Source of the DNA: Acidobacteriota bacterium
Lineage (GTDB): Bacteria; Acidobacteriota; Blastocatellia; Pyrinomonadales; Pyrinomonadaceae
DNA: 64,000 nucleotides
Assembly: GCA_003385635.1 (NCBI GenBank)
Contig: QQUY01000003.1
Span: 124,001-188,000 of the forward strand
Direction of reading: 5' to 3'
In this document: positions 47,226 to 57,251 of the stretch, in pieces
Layout: each line of letters begins with the position of its first letter
Position numbering within the stretch: position 1 is the first letter of the stretch
Position numbers and translations under genes: made by a program
Notes under the pieces: generated by a model
What the model saw: only the letters and a program-made list of their open reading frames with translations
Told to the model about the DNA's origin: nothing
Databases searched by the model: none

Positions 47226-48190
47226 TCTCTGACACTCCTGAACTTTTCAGCGTACCTGCTTCTTTCCAACAATGACGTGAAATCATCGCCGAGTAGTATC
47301 TCCATCACAGCCTCTTTCTTGTCGGGCGAGTTCTTGTAGAAGGCTTCCGCGATCTTGTAACCGATGTAGTATCCCAGATCCGCCGGCCTGTCCTTTGCCT
47401 TGTCACCCTGATAGAGCCATCTGCTACGGTCTGTTCCGTTCATTTCCTTCACGAACTCAACCCAAAGCTCGCGTTCATTCGCGTTCCCGTATTCCCGAAG
47501 GTGCGGGTTTATCTGACCGCCGGAGATCAGCTCTCCTATAAAGTCCGCGCTGCCTTCGCGGAATGCTGCGGCAAGAAGCGTGTTGTCATTGACCCGAGCT
47601 TGCTGGTAATGGATCAGTTCGTGAGCGACGATGTAGGGAAGCCGGTCGACCGAGGACAAGACAGCGCGGTGCCAGCTGCCGAGCTCGTCCAGAGGCGTGG
47701 ACTCGGACTTGCCGAACATATCCACGCCGATCAGGAGGCCTTTGTCGGTCAACGTGCCTGCGGAATTCATTCGGCCGACCACAAAATAGACAGGCGGAAA
47801 AACAGCTTCCGGGTAGATCTCTTTCAGTCGGACAAAACTTGCCCGGATCTTCGGCTCGTATTTCTTGACTGTGAGCGAGCCTTCCCTCATCTGGCGATAG
47901 TACTGCGGATGCGCTTCGATCGTGGCGACGAGATCACAAACGCTCCCGATCCTCGTACGCGTAAATTCCTTAAGGCCAACACTGCCCTTCTTCAGGTATT
48001 CGTCCCGGTAAACGATCAGGTCGTTCTCGGGCGTCGCTTTGTCGTAGGCTTTCCAGAACAGATCAATGTCCGAAGTTACGATCTTTGCCCTTGACGGGTC
48101 CTGGTTCTGCAAGACGTCCGACTCCTGGGCGTGTATTCCCGCAGCAAAAAGCGTCAACAGAATGAAGGATAGGATATAGCTATAGCGCAT
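47222..48190 (-). CDS. Exported HExxH metallopeptidase-like protein (DUF2268-like)
   Basis: About 322 residues from the ATG at 48190, which has GGAGG six bases upstream and begins a signal peptide ([18 protein letters not shown]). A zinc-binding HELIH lies near residue 187 in [11 protein letters not shown], with a downstream [11 protein letters not shown] supplying a candidate third ligand Glu, as in gluzincin and DUF2268-type peptidases. The protein should act in the periplasm. It is the first gene of the three-gene operon with two membrane proteins. Substrate unknown; the fold assignment rests on the motif. Confidence 0.78.
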   Translation of the reverse strand: MRYSYILSFILLTLFAAGIHAQESDVLQNQDPSRAKIVTSDIDLFWKAYDKATPENDLIVYRDEYLKKGSVGLKEFTRTRIGSVCDLVATIEAHPQYYRQMREGSLTVKKYEPKIRASFVRLKEIYPEAVFPPVYFVVGRMNSAGTLTDKGLLIGVDMFGKSESTPLDELGSWHRAVLSSVDRLPYIVAHELIHYQQARVNDNTLLAAAFREGSADFIGELISGGQINPHLREYGNANERELWVEFVKEMNGTDRSRWLYQGDKAKDRPADLGYYIGYKIAEAFYKNSPDKKEAVMEILLGDDFTSLLERSRYAEKFRSVRE

Positions 48191-48301
48191 CGGAGCCTCC
48201 TGAAAGTGATCGTGACAGCGACCATCATACATCGAGAGCCCGGAGACACAGACGGCGTCCCGGGCTGTGTAGCCTAAGACGCCGTTTGTTCAGACATCAG
48301 G

Positions 48302-49723
48302 TCATTTGGACAATAGTGAGACGATCTCCGTAGCCGCCTCCTCAACAATGCCGGTGATCAGGTCTTCACCAGCAGATTTCGCTTTTCGCTTGTATTGCTT
48401 TTTCAGACCGTCGCCAGTCGAGCGGACCAGCTCGAGCCCGAATGACATCTCGTCCTTCGCTTTCGTATTGGCTGCCAGGCTGCCCGCATTAATGATGGCG
48501 TAAGTCGCGGCTTGTCCGGCGATATTGCCCGCGATGCTGCCAGTGTGCCCTATCCCGACACTTCCGACCGCGGGTGCGATCACCTTCCCAAACATCCCAC
48601 CGAATCCGCCTCCGCCTTGTTTGTGACTGACTATCCCGTAGACAACCGCGTCGCATTCGAGCTTCGCAGCTTCAGCCTGGACAGCAGAGGGTAGTTTGCT
48701 CTCAAGCATCACAACCTCGATGTCAGGCGTTTTCAAATACTCGGCTAGCGTGTTGCGGAATGCTGCTGCAAGCTCTTGGGCCGGCATACTCTCGCCCGCC
48801 GACGCCACCTTTACGTTCGCGATCCCGATCCGCTTAATTCCTGCTTTCTTTGCCGCAGTTTGAGCGTTGGCTGCGATCGGCTCATTCGAGACACCTGAGG
48901 GGATCGGTAACGATGACGCTTCGGATCTCGATCCGACCGGCATCTCTGATGGCGGGCCGGCGGCGTAAAGGTCTGATACGTCGTTTACTTCCCGGTAATC
49001 GGCCGGTATCTCGAACAGCGAATCGTCGAGAGTTTCTTTCGAGAGCTCCTTTACTTCCGTTACGATCTCAAAAGGCTCGCTGTTGCCGCTGTAAATAAGC
49101 GTCTTCTCGTAGATCGCAAAGCCTTTCTTTGCCGTTCCGTTCGATTTGGTCACAAACCTGTCTTTACACCCGCCGGACTTCACTTGCGGGGCTTCATACC
49201 TGACCTGGCGGTCCCCGCAGTCGAACCCGAAGGTCTCATCGATGTACCAGCCGTCAGTCTCGAACTTGCTGTTGCTGACGGTGCAGGCGTCGGCGGACGA
49301 TTCGTAAACGACGACGCCCTTGATCCTTCGCGCGGTGTAACCAAACACCTGTTTTCTCTCTCCCGTGTCTTTCAGGGTAGAAGTAATTGTTACAGTGCCG
49401 CCTCTGGTTGTGGCGAGGTTCGCGGCGATCTCGGCATTTGCAGTGCGGTCCGGCTTCGACGTTTCCTCAAAGTACGACACCGAATAAGTTTTCAGCGCTG
49501 GGTTCAGGGAGATCTGTCTACCTGCGTCGCACTGGGTGATGTTTACCATAGCGCCGTTCATCGTCTCGGAGCGCTGGCGTTTTCCCTTTATATAGATAGT
49601 GTCCGCAAATGTCTGACCCGCCGTGGTGCGCTCAGTGCTCAGCTTCACATTGCCGAAAGCCGGAGCCACAGCGACAGCGAGCAGCAACCATATAATTCCT
49701 TTGTTCAACAGCCTCATCTTCAA
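48302..49723 (-). CDS. Secreted protein with C-terminal CsgG-like region
   Basis: About 473 residues from a TTG at 49723 with AAGGAG six bases upstream; an ATG two codons later (49717) is the alternative. A signal peptide follows (GIIWLLLAVAVAPAFG). The N-terminal half (~25-240) is beta-rich with paired cysteines and resembles DUF4412-like proteins. The C-terminal half (~290-400) has KRIGIANVKVAS, FRNTLAEYL and CDAVVYGIVSHKQGGGG, reminiscent of CsgG/FlgO-type lipoprotein domains. A glycine-rich hydrophobic stretch (~385-430) follows. Function unknown. Confidence 0.75.
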   Translation of the reverse strand: MKMRLLNKGIIWLLLAVAVAPAFGNVKLSTERTTAGQTFADTIYIKGKRQRSETMNGAMVNITQCDAGRQISLNPALKTYSVSYFEETSKPDRTANAEIAANLATTRGGTVTITSTLKDTGERKQVFGYTARRIKGVVVYESSADACTVSNSKFETDGWYIDETFGFDCGDRQVRYEAPQVKSGGCKDRFVTKSNGTAKKGFAIYEKTLIYSGNSEPFEIVTEVKELSKETLDDSLFEIPADYREVNDVSDLYAAGPPSEMPVGSRSEASSLPIPSGVSNEPIAANAQTAAKKAGIKRIGIANVKVASAGESMPAQELAAAFRNTLAEYLKTPDIEVVMLESKLPSAVQAEAAKLECDAVVYGIVSHKQGGGGFGGMFGKVIAPAVGSVGIGHTGSIAGNIAGQAATYAIINAGSLAANTKAKDEMSFGLELVRSTGDGLKKQYKRKAKSAGEDLITGIVEEAATEIVSLLSK

Positions 49724-49899
49724 TGATTTCTCCTTAGCAACAAGTTCGGGCCGCAGAATGCCACCCAAGCTTTAACGCGGAGAGTCCGTCGGGAATGTGT
49801 CATCCCGTCGCGAACCAGGCTGGGTGAAGCCGTATATGTTGACAATGAAGGTCATTTGAATAAATATCGTTCACGAATTCCGAGGGGGTCCAGAATTCT

Positions 49900-50298
49900 A
49901 TGGCGACAAAAGTTGTGAAATGCCCGAGCTGTTCGGCGGAGAACACAGGCCTTGAGAACTATTGCCGAAACTGCGGAAACCTGCTGACCAACGCGTACGA
50001 GAATCAGCAGATGCAGAGACAGTCGTCGGGAGGCGAGAATCATCCGGGTGCGGACAAAAGAGTTGCCGCGGGTATCTGCGGCATACTGCTCGGGGGATTG
50101 GGAATTCACAAGTTCATCCTCGGGTACACGAACGAAGGCGTGATAATGCTCGTCATTCAGATCGTGGGGTGGTTCTTGTGCGGCATTCCTTCGATCGTAG
50201 TGTCCGTGATCGGCCTGATCGAAGGAATTATGTATCTCACCAAATCCGACGAAGAGTTTTCCCAAACTTATGTCATCGGCCGCAAGCCCTGGTTCTAG
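49900..50298 (+). CDS. Zinc-ribbon and TM2-domain membrane protein
   Basis: A 132-residue protein. A zinc ribbon (CPSCS at 8-12, CRNCG at 22-26) is followed by a TM2 domain with two helices (about 55-75 and 82-105), including GGLGIHKFILGY, the TM2 signature. TM2 proteins are widespread and mostly uncharacterised. It lies 18 bp upstream of ribE and probably shares its transcript. Confidence 0.87.
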   Translation: MATKVVKCPSCSAENTGLENYCRNCGNLLTNAYENQQMQRQSSGGENHPGADKRVAAGICGILLGGLGIHKFILGYTNEGVIMLVIQIVGWFLCGIPSIVVSVIGLIEGIMYLTKSDEEFSQTYVIGRKPWF

Positions 50299-50316
50299 GG
50301 GCGGCCGCATCCAGAA

Positions 50317-50916
50317 ATGTTCACCGGCATAATTGAAGAGCTTGGAAAGGTGTCTTCGCTGAAGAGATCCGAATCCGGAGCGCGCATAACTATCGCTGCA
50401 CCTCTGGTTTCTTCGGACGCAGCAGAAGGAGATTCGATAGCCGTCAACGGCGTGTGTCTGACCGCACTCGAGATCGGAGGTGGCGGGTTCTCTTCCGATG
50501 TCTCGGAAGAGACGCTCCGGCGTTCGACGCTTGGTAGTCTAACGAAAGACTCCAGGGTAAATCTCGAACGTTCGGTCACGCCTTCGACACGGCTTGGCGG
50601 CCACATCGTACAGGGCCACGTTGATGGAACGGGAACGTTTGCGGGTGCCGAGGCAGAAGGGGATTTCTGGACCGTGCGGATCGGGTTCCCCAAAGAGATG
50701 TCTCGATATTTTGTTTACAAGGGTTCGGTTGCAGTGGAAGGGATCTCACTGACGATCGCAAGGCTCGAGAAAGATCATTTCGAGATCGCAGTGATACCAA
50801 AGACCTGGGAACTGACGAATCTCTCAACCCTGAAGGAAGGCGATCGTGTCAACCTCGAGGCGGATGTGATCGCGAAGTATGTCGAACGGCTGGTAGGTGA
50901 AGCCATTGACCATTGA
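50317..50916 (+). CDS. ribE: Riboflavin synthase alpha chain
   Basis: A 199-residue enzyme dismutating two 6,7-dimethyl-8-ribityllumazines to riboflavin. It has the two internally homologous lumazine-binding repeats: the first starts [12 protein letters not shown] with NGVCLTAL, the second [14 protein letters not shown] with VEGISLTIA. Length is normal. The last codons and stop lie inside a run of ATTGACC/GGTCAAT heptamers, so the C-terminus (EAIDH) is partly repeat-derived. No FMN riboswitch is visible upstream. Confidence 0.94.
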   Translation: MFTGIIEELGKVSSLKRSESGARITIAAPLVSSDAAEGDSIAVNGVCLTALEIGGGGFSSDVSEETLRRSTLGSLTKDSRVNLERSVTPSTRLGGHIVQGHVDGTGTFAGAEAEGDFWTVRIGFPKEMSRYFVYKGSVAVEGISLTIARLEKDHFEIAVIPKTWELTNLSTLKEGDRVNLEADVIAKYVERLVGEAIDH

Positions 50917-50950
50917 CCATGGTCAATGGTCAATGGTCAATGGTCAATGA
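50904..50950. repeat. Palindromic heptamer run at the ribE 3' end
   Basis: Two ATTGACC units are followed by four inverted GGTCAAT units. The centre is a perfect palindrome of at least 28 bp around ATGGTCAAT. It overlaps the ribE stop and lies 8 bp from the convergent peptidase stop, so it may act as a bidirectional terminator. Confidence 0.8.
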
Positions 50951-50957
50951 TCGATGA

Positions 50958-52646
50958 TCACTGTGCGCCGCCCGGAGGTGCCTTTCTCGGGATCTTGCCA
51001 TCCATCATCGCTGTCTGGTAGACGAACGCGGCCATGATCGTCGAGTTGTGCTTCAGGTCATCCGCGAGCAGGCGATCGTAGTTGTCCTGATTCGAGTGGT
51101 GCGTCAAAGGCGAGTACTCGATCGGGTCCTGAATGAACTGGAATCCCGGCAGGCCGATCGCATCGAACGACAGGTGGTCCGTACCGCCCGTGTTGTTAAG
51201 CGTCAGCGTACCTGCTCCCATCTCTTTGAACGGCTCTAGCCAAACCCGGAATATCGGCGCGACGGCCGAATTGCCCTGCAGATAGACTCCGCGGAACTTC
51301 CCGGTTCCATTGTCCATGTTGTAGTAAGCAGAAAATTTGTCGTACGCAGGCTTGGTCACGAGCTTGCCGCTGCCCTGGCCCATCAACATCGCAAACCGGC
51401 CACCACCGCCCTGCATTTCGCCAAAGTGTTGTTTAACGTATTCCTGGGATCCGTTAAGACCCTGTTCCTCACCGCTCCAAAGAGCGACGCGGATAGTTCG
51501 GCGCGGTTTCAGACCGGTCGCCATTATGATCCTCGCGGCTTCCATCGCGACGGCGCAACCAGAAGCATTGTCGGTCGCCCCTCCTGCCGCGTGCCAGGAA
51601 TCAAGATGGCCGCCGAGCATTACGACCTCGTCTTTCAGTTCCGGATCCGTACCCGGGATCTCTGCGACGGTGTTATAGCCCATCAGGTCTTCCTCGTGGT
51701 ACATCGCCTTGATGTTCACCGACATTTTGACCTGCTTCCTGTGTTCGATCATCCTGACGAGCCGGTTGAAGTGCTCGGTCGACATCGTCATCTGCGGCAC
51801 CATCTTCGATTCGGCTCCCTTGTCCCACGCGCTGACGCTTCCCTGGAACAGGTCCTGCAGGGTCTCCGGAGGATCGCCGGCTACTGAAGCGCCAGACACG
51901 AACACGGTTCCGCCGCTTCCCTTGCTGCTATTGTCCGCCATTACCGCAGCGCCTTCGTCGATGAGCATCTTCATCGCCTTTGCACGAAGCCTGGCATTGG
52001 CAAGAAACCGCTGGATCTGTTCCTGGTTGAAATTCGGTCCGCCGCCGCGGCCCAAGTTCGGATCCGGTGCGTTTGCCATACTCAATAGCTGGGAATCCGT
52101 AAAACGCCGTCCCATTCCATCGAAATCCGGTTGCATATCGCGGGCGTCACCGACAAGCACTATCGCGCCTTTAAGTTTGCCTTCATACTTTGCGAGGTCT
52201 TCTTCGCTGTCGAATTTCAAGTGAACAACTGGTCCCGTAACTTCGCCTTTTGTCGAAGGCGACCACGCTTTTGGGTGGGCGATCACGGGAAAGGTGTGAG
52301 GTTCAACGACCTGTGCAGAGAACTCCTGAAGAGACCAGCCCCGGCCCCAGGGGCCCCACGCTTCGAGCTTGGCGTTCTTCATTCCCCACTTCGCCATCTG
52401 ATCGCGCGTCCATTCGTTCGCGCGCTTCATACTGGGGGAGTTCGTGAGGCGTCCTCCTATTACATCGACCATGTAGCTGAGCGTCTGCATCACCTGCGAA
52501 TTGTCGCCCATTCCTTCGGCCTTGATCTTCTCTATGTCCTCTTTCGGTGCCGCGTAGATCTCCGAATCCGTCGTCCGCGCAAAGGCGGTCATCGGCAGGA
52601 GCAGTGCGTAAAGCGCTGCCGCAGCCAGAAACTTGCGTCTTAGCAT
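50958..52646 (-). CDS. Exported M28-family zinc aminopeptidase
   Basis: A 562-residue exported peptidase (signal peptide about 5-23; AGGAG eight bases before the ATG). A PA-domain insert occupies roughly 120-270. The M28 metal site is visible: GGHLDSW (His, Asp), GATDNASG (Asp), WSGEEQG (catalytic Glu pair), NMDNGTG (Asp) and THHSNQDNYD (His). It should remove N-terminal residues from peptides outside the cytoplasm. It is common in Acidobacteriota, where many copies occur. Confidence 0.92.
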   Translation of the reverse strand: MLRRKFLAAAALYALLLPMTAFARTTDSEIYAAPKEDIEKIKAEGMGDNSQVMQTLSYMVDVIGGRLTNSPSMKRANEWTRDQMAKWGMKNAKLEAWGPWGRGWSLQEFSAQVVEPHTFPVIAHPKAWSPSTKGEVTGPVVHLKFDSEEDLAKYEGKLKGAIVLVGDARDMQPDFDGMGRRFTDSQLLSMANAPDPNLGRGGGPNFNQEQIQRFLANARLRAKAMKMLIDEGAAVMADNSSKGSGGTVFVSGASVAGDPPETLQDLFQGSVSAWDKGAESKMVPQMTMSTEHFNRLVRMIEHRKQVKMSVNIKAMYHEEDLMGYNTVAEIPGTDPELKDEVVMLGGHLDSWHAAGGATDNASGCAVAMEAARIIMATGLKPRRTIRVALWSGEEQGLNGSQEYVKQHFGEMQGGGGRFAMLMGQGSGKLVTKPAYDKFSAYYNMDNGTGKFRGVYLQGNSAVAPIFRVWLEPFKEMGAGTLTLNNTGGTDHLSFDAIGLPGFQFIQDPIEYSPLTHHSNQDNYDRLLADDLKHNSTIMAAFVYQTAMMDGKIPRKAPPGGAQ

Positions 52647-52759
52647 TTCGATTTCTCCTACGTTATGAGTTTGAGCAAATGGATTTTTTCCGATTCTTTA
52701 TACCACAACCGGAGGTATCGCGTACGTGAGGGCGAGATGGACGGAGCCGCTAACTTCGT

Positions 52760-53344
52760 TCAGGAGGACGAACGCCAGGTCAGCGTATACGCGGGAGGGA
52801 CATTCCGTACCACCAGCGGACTTCTTTCGGTGGGACCGTATCGTTCTTCAAGACGCTCGCGCAGTTTGACCGCCGGCGGCAATCTGTAGCCGTGCGCATA
52901 CTGAAACGTCCTGAACACGCAGCCCTTTTCCATAAACTTGTCTAATTCATTGAGGATCGAGGAGGTGACTTCGGAAGGCAGCGATACGAACGGAAGAGAT
53001 GAAATGATGTATCCGACCTTTCCAAGGCCTGATTCTTTATGGATCGCCACCGCATCATCAGCGCTGCCCTGAACGATCCGAAGATCCGGATGATCTTTCC
53101 GCAGACGATCTACGAATTTCTCGTTCAGTTCGATCGCCAGATAGCAGTCCGGGTCGGGAAGTATGCGGGAGACAGCCTTTGTTACGGGTCCGGTGCCGGG
53201 TCCGAGCTCGAGAATCATTGAGTCTGGCGAAGGTTCGACGCCCTCGACCATCTTTCTTGAAAGCGCCGGACCGCTTGGTGCGACGGCTCCCACCGCGAGA
53301 GGGTCCTTAAAGAAGGCCGACAGGAACTCAAGGTTCTCTTTCAT
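52760..53344 (-). CDS. SAM-dependent methyltransferase (phospholipid N-methyltransferase-like)
   Basis: A 194-residue class I methyltransferase. The SAM motif ELGPGTGPVTKA is at ~46-57, with the acidic second strand YLAIELNEKF and SLPFVSLPSE as the motif IV position. The pattern FLSAFFKDPLAVGAVAPSGPALSRKM at the N-terminus is typical of PmtA-like phosphatidylethanolamine methyltransferases and their relatives. It lacks a membrane segment. It follows topA by 20 bp on the same strand, so it is likely in its transcript. Substrate inferred only. Confidence 0.82.
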   Translation of the reverse strand: MKENLEFLSAFFKDPLAVGAVAPSGPALSRKMVEGVEPSPDSMILELGPGTGPVTKAVSRILPDPDCYLAIELNEKFVDRLRKDHPDLRIVQGSADDAVAIHKESGLGKVGYIISSLPFVSLPSEVTSSILNELDKFMEKGCVFRTFQYAHGYRLPPAVKLRERLEERYGPTERSPLVVRNVPPAYTLTWRSSS

Positions 53345-53364
53345 TTTCCAAGGTCGCTAAAAAC

Positions 53365-55887
53365 TCAGCTGGCCGGAGTCACTTCGCTCGTTCCGGAGGG
53401 CGAGTCCGCGGGCTGCTCTTCCACTGAGCGCTTGAAGTCGCATTCTTCGTTATTACAATACCTTGTCGTGCCGTCGCGCTTCGTCGTCTTCTCGAGCACG
53501 AAGGCTGCGCCGCAGTCGGGACACTTCTCGAATACCGGTTTGTTCCAGAACACTACGTCGCAATCGGGGTACTCACTGCACCCGTAGAATTGTTTGCCCC
53601 TCCGCGATTTCTTGATCACGATATCGCCTCCGCAGCCTTCCCGAGTGCAATCCATCCCGATCTTTTCCTGCTTGACGTACCGGCATTTCGGGTAGTTGGA
53701 ACACGCGACGAACTCTCCGAATCGGCCCGTTCGGCGGACAAGTTTTGCACCGTCTTTAGGGCATTCCTCGTCGAGCTCGACGGGCGGCGGAGCGGGTTTC
53801 TGGTTCCCCTTCGGGATCTTCCTTATGTTTTTGCATTCAGGGTATCCGGTGCAGCCGTAGAAAGCCCCGAACCGGCCGCGCTTGAGGCTCATTTCCTTGC
53901 CGCAAAGTTCGCACGGCTCTATCTCGACTTCGCCTTCCTCTTCGCTGTCGGACTCCTTGTCTCGCTTGCTGGCCACCTCGCGGGTGTTCTTGCACTCAGG
54001 ATAATTCTCACAGGCGAGGAACTGGCCGTAACGACCAAACTTGATCACCATGCCCGCACCGCATTTCTCGCAAACTTCGTCGGTCGGGATAGCCTGCCTC
54101 TTCTTGCCTTTGATGTTCTCCTCGGCCTCTTTCAGATCGACCGAGAACCGCTCGTAGAATCCCTTTATCGCCTCGCGCCAGTCGAGCTTCCCTTCTTCGA
54201 TCTCATCCAGACGATCTTCCATCCGCGCCGTGTAGTCCGTATTGAACAGATCGTCAAAGCTTTCGACAAGGAGGTCGTTGACCGTGGTGCCTAGAGCTGT
54301 CGGATGGAATCTGCCTTCGATCTTCTCAACATATTCACGATTCTGTATCGTCGTCATGATCGCGGCGTAAGTGGAAGGTCGTCCGATTCCGAGCTCTTCC
54401 AAAGCCTTCACAAGGGTCGCCTCAGAGTATCTAGGCGGCGGCTCCGTGAAGTGCTGATTCGGCACGATGCCCTCGTTCTTCAGCTCGTCCCCTTTCTCGA
54501 CCTTGGGCAGCGTCCGCCCCTCATCGTCCTCTTTTCCGGTCCTGTCTGAAGAGCCCTTGGCTTCTTCATATACCTTGAGGAAACCGTCGAATTTAAGTAC
54601 GGATCCGGTCGAACGAAAGCCGTACCGGCCTGCCTTGATGTCGATCGTCGTTTGGTCGAAGAGCGCCGGCTTCATCTGGGACGCAACGAATCTTTGCCAG
54701 ATGAGCGTATATAGTTTGAGTTCGTCAGAGGAAAGATATTTCTTGATCGCGTCCGGCGTGAGCTTGACGTCCGTCGGCCTTATCGCCTCGTGAGCGTCCT
54801 GGGCGTCTTTCTTTGATTTGAAGTAACGGGGCTTCTCCGGGAGGTAACTGTCTCCGTACTCGTTCCCGATAAACGAACGCGCGCCGTCCATCGCATCGTT
54901 CGAGATCCTCGTCGAATCGGTCCTCATATATGTAATGAGTCCCGTCGCGCCGTCTCCACCGATCTCCTTGCCTTCATAAAGCTTTTGCGCGACGGTCATT
55001 GTTTTCTTGACCGAGAACCCAAGCCTTCGGGAGGCGTCCTGCTGTAATTTCGACGTAATGAAAGGAGGCGTCGGATTTCGCTTTCTCTCTTTTCTGGCGA
55101 CCTCTTCGACAACGAACTGTTCTTTGCCCGCCTCTTCTACGATCGCCTTGGCTTCTTCTTCGTTCTTGACGTGGACCTCGTTTTTCTTAAGGTCCTGATC
55201 GAACTTCCCAAGCTTTACCTTCTTGTCGTCGATCGTTCTAAGCTTTGACTCGAACCTAGGCGGTTCGCCAGCGGCCAGATTTGCAATAACCGACCAATAC
55301 TCCGTTTTGTTGAACGCTTCGATCTCGCGTTCGCGCTCTACGACCAGACGGACCGCAACCGTCTGAACACGGCCTGCCGACAAGCGCCCGCCGATCGTCT
55401 TCCAGAGGATCGGCGAAACCTTGTAACCGACAAGCCGGTCGAGCACACGTCTAGCTTGTTGGGCGTCGACAAGATTGTGGTTTACCTGTTTCGGTGATTT
55501 GAATGCTTCTTCGACCGCCTTCTTGGTGATCTCGTTGAACATCACGCGGTAGACGGACTTCTTGGATTTCTTGGGGACGAGCTCTTCTGCAAGATGCTGG
55601 CAGATCGCCTCTCCCTCTCTGTCGGGGTCGGCCGCGAGATATACGGCTTCGGACAACTTGGCTGCTTTCTTCAACTCGGAGACGGTCTTCTTGTTGTTCC
55701 TCTTCCGTGCGTCCGGAATCACTACATAGGTCGGCTCAAAGTCGTTGTCGACATCCACGCCGAGCTCCTTCGAAGGGAGATCCTTTATATGGCCGATCGA
55801 GGCCATTACCTTGTAGTCCGGTCCTAAATACTTGTTGATCGTCTTTGCCTTTGCCGGCGACTCGACGATTACGAGGTTCTTGCTCAT
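53365..55887 (-). CDS. topA: DNA topoisomerase I
   Basis: An 840-residue type IA topoisomerase relaxing negative supercoils. The Toprim domain is N-terminal (LVIVESPAKAKTINKYLG, DPDREGEAI). The catalytic Tyr lies near 320 in GLITYMRTDSTRIS. PFITSKLQQDASRRLGFS and GRPSTYAAIMTTI are further family blocks. The C-terminus (~600-830) holds five four-cysteine zinc ribbons (for example CEKCGAGM...CENYPEC and CELCGKEM...CTGYPEC). A Pro/Ser/Thr-rich tail ends it. It is followed by the methyltransferase gene and preceded by dprA in the common bacterial order. Confidence 0.96.
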   Translation of the reverse strand: MSKNLVIVESPAKAKTINKYLGPDYKVMASIGHIKDLPSKELGVDVDNDFEPTYVVIPDARKRNNKKTVSELKKAAKLSEAVYLAADPDREGEAICQHLAEELVPKKSKKSVYRVMFNEITKKAVEEAFKSPKQVNHNLVDAQQARRVLDRLVGYKVSPILWKTIGGRLSAGRVQTVAVRLVVEREREIEAFNKTEYWSVIANLAAGEPPRFESKLRTIDDKKVKLGKFDQDLKKNEVHVKNEEEAKAIVEEAGKEQFVVEEVARKERKRNPTPPFITSKLQQDASRRLGFSVKKTMTVAQKLYEGKEIGGDGATGLITYMRTDSTRISNDAMDGARSFIGNEYGDSYLPEKPRYFKSKKDAQDAHEAIRPTDVKLTPDAIKKYLSSDELKLYTLIWQRFVASQMKPALFDQTTIDIKAGRYGFRSTGSVLKFDGFLKVYEEAKGSSDRTGKEDDEGRTLPKVEKGDELKNEGIVPNQHFTEPPPRYSEATLVKALEELGIGRPSTYAAIMTTIQNREYVEKIEGRFHPTALGTTVNDLLVESFDDLFNTDYTARMEDRLDEIEEGKLDWREAIKGFYERFSVDLKEAEENIKGKKRQAIPTDEVCEKCGAGMVIKFGRYGQFLACENYPECKNTREVASKRDKESDSEEEGEVEIEPCELCGKEMSLKRGRFGAFYGCTGYPECKNIRKIPKGNQKPAPPPVELDEECPKDGAKLVRRTGRFGEFVACSNYPKCRYVKQEKIGMDCTREGCGGDIVIKKSRRGKQFYGCSEYPDCDVVFWNKPVFEKCPDCGAAFVLEKTTKRDGTTRYCNNEECDFKRSVEEQPADSPSGTSEVTPAS

Positions 55888-56074
55888 CTATAAAAAATCC
55901 TATTCGTGATTCGAAACAAAAATGCCAGACGGTACAAGTCTGACATTCGGGAAAAGACCGTCACTTGTCTAGCCTTTTTTCAACCTAACCCAATAAATGG
56001 AGATTTGCCAAGCCCGGTTTCCCAAGATGTGGATTCGGACCGGGTCAGTTGCCCCAACGTCCCAAAGGGACGCG

Positions 56075-57190
56075 TCAGCGGCGCTTCGCATAGTTGTCTC
56101 CGGGCAAAAGCAGTATGTGATCCTTGAGATCCAGTCCTACGATCGATGCATTTAGTTCCCCGAAGCTGAGGCCGGACCTTTCAAGAAGCTCGTCTTTATG
56201 CAGGTGCTCGTCCGGTTTCAGCAACTTGTACACTTTGCGCTCGTTGTCGGTCAATCCCGCTGGCACCCTGGACCGGCTTCCTTCCGATGTGCTCTCGTCA
56301 CCTTCCGGAAGGATCGTACCTGCTATCTCCTCGGGCAGTTCCGTGACGACATCCTGCCAGTGCTGGACAAGTTTCGCACCTGATTTCAAAAGATAGTTCG
56401 TGCCGAACGAGTTCCTGGATGTGATGTTTCCGGGAACGGCCATCAGCTCGCGGTCCTGTTCCATCGCGAGACGCGCAGTGATCAGTGAACCGCTTCTCTC
56501 GGAGGCCTCGACGACAAGGACTCCGAGGCTCAGACCGGAAATGATCCGGTTGCGATACGGAAAGTTATCCCGCAGCGGAGGTGTTCCGAGTGGGAACTGT
56601 GAAACGATCGCACCGCCGCTTTCAAGTATTGAATCTGCAAGCTTCCTATTCTCTGCAGGGTATACATCGTCGATGCCGGTCCCCATAACGGCTATCGTCT
56701 TTCCGCCGCCCCTGATCGCACCTTTGTGGGCGGAGGTGTCGATGCCGCGGGCGAATCCCGAAACGATGCAGACGCCTCGCTCGGCCAAATCCTGAGCGAG
56801 CATCGCCGCCGAGTTCCTGCCATAGGTCGTACAGCGCCTGGACCCTATGACGGCGACTGACGGCGCCTCGAGGCACGTCCGCCAGTCGCCTGTGACGTAG
56901 AGCGTGATCGGGGGATCGTGAATCTCGCGGAGGTATTGAGGATAGATCCCGTCATCCAGGATCAGTACGTCGCCGCCGATCCTGCGAACCGTTTCTACCT
57001 CGGTCTCAGCTTTCTTGTGGAACTGCTTGCGGAGGATGCTCTGTACGGTTTCAGGAGGAAGGCGCAGTTCCTCAAGCTCGCTCCTCAGCGCGTTGAACAC
57101 ACGCTCCGGAGAGCCAAATCGTTCGAGCAGTTGTGTAGCTTTCCGGGGCCCAATTCCCGGCGTCATGTTCAGGGAGATCCATTCTTTCAT
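56075..57190 (-). CDS. dprA: DNA-processing protein DprA
   Basis: A 371-residue DprA (Smf), which loads RecA on incoming single-stranded DNA during transformation. An N-terminal helical HhH-like region (TPGIGPRKATQLLERFG) precedes the Rossmann-like core: VIGSRRCTTYGRN, IVSGFARGIDTSAHKGA, AVMGTGIDDVYPAENRKL, SEFP-like SQFPLGTPPLRDNFPYRNRIISGLS and GSLITARLA. A C-terminal winged-helix segment (~300-360) follows. All expected parts are present. It lies just downstream of the tRNA-Sec gene and upstream of topA. Confidence 0.95.
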   Translation of the reverse strand: MKEWISLNMTPGIGPRKATQLLERFGSPERVFNALRSELEELRLPPETVQSILRKQFHKKAETEVETVRRIGGDVLILDDGIYPQYLREIHDPPITLYVTGDWRTCLEAPSVAVIGSRRCTTYGRNSAAMLAQDLAERGVCIVSGFARGIDTSAHKGAIRGGGKTIAVMGTGIDDVYPAENRKLADSILESGGAIVSQFPLGTPPLRDNFPYRNRIISGLSLGVLVVEASERSGSLITARLAMEQDRELMAVPGNITSRNSFGTNYLLKSGAKLVQHWQDVVTELPEEIAGTILPEGDESTSEGSRSRVPAGLTDNERKVYKLLKPDEHLHKDELLERSGLSFGELNASIVGLDLKDHILLLPGDNYAKRR

Positions 57191-57251
57191 TCATCGCTTC
57201 GCCTTTTGAGTGGAAGTTTGTCGAAGCGTGACCGCAATTCCGGAAAGGAGT

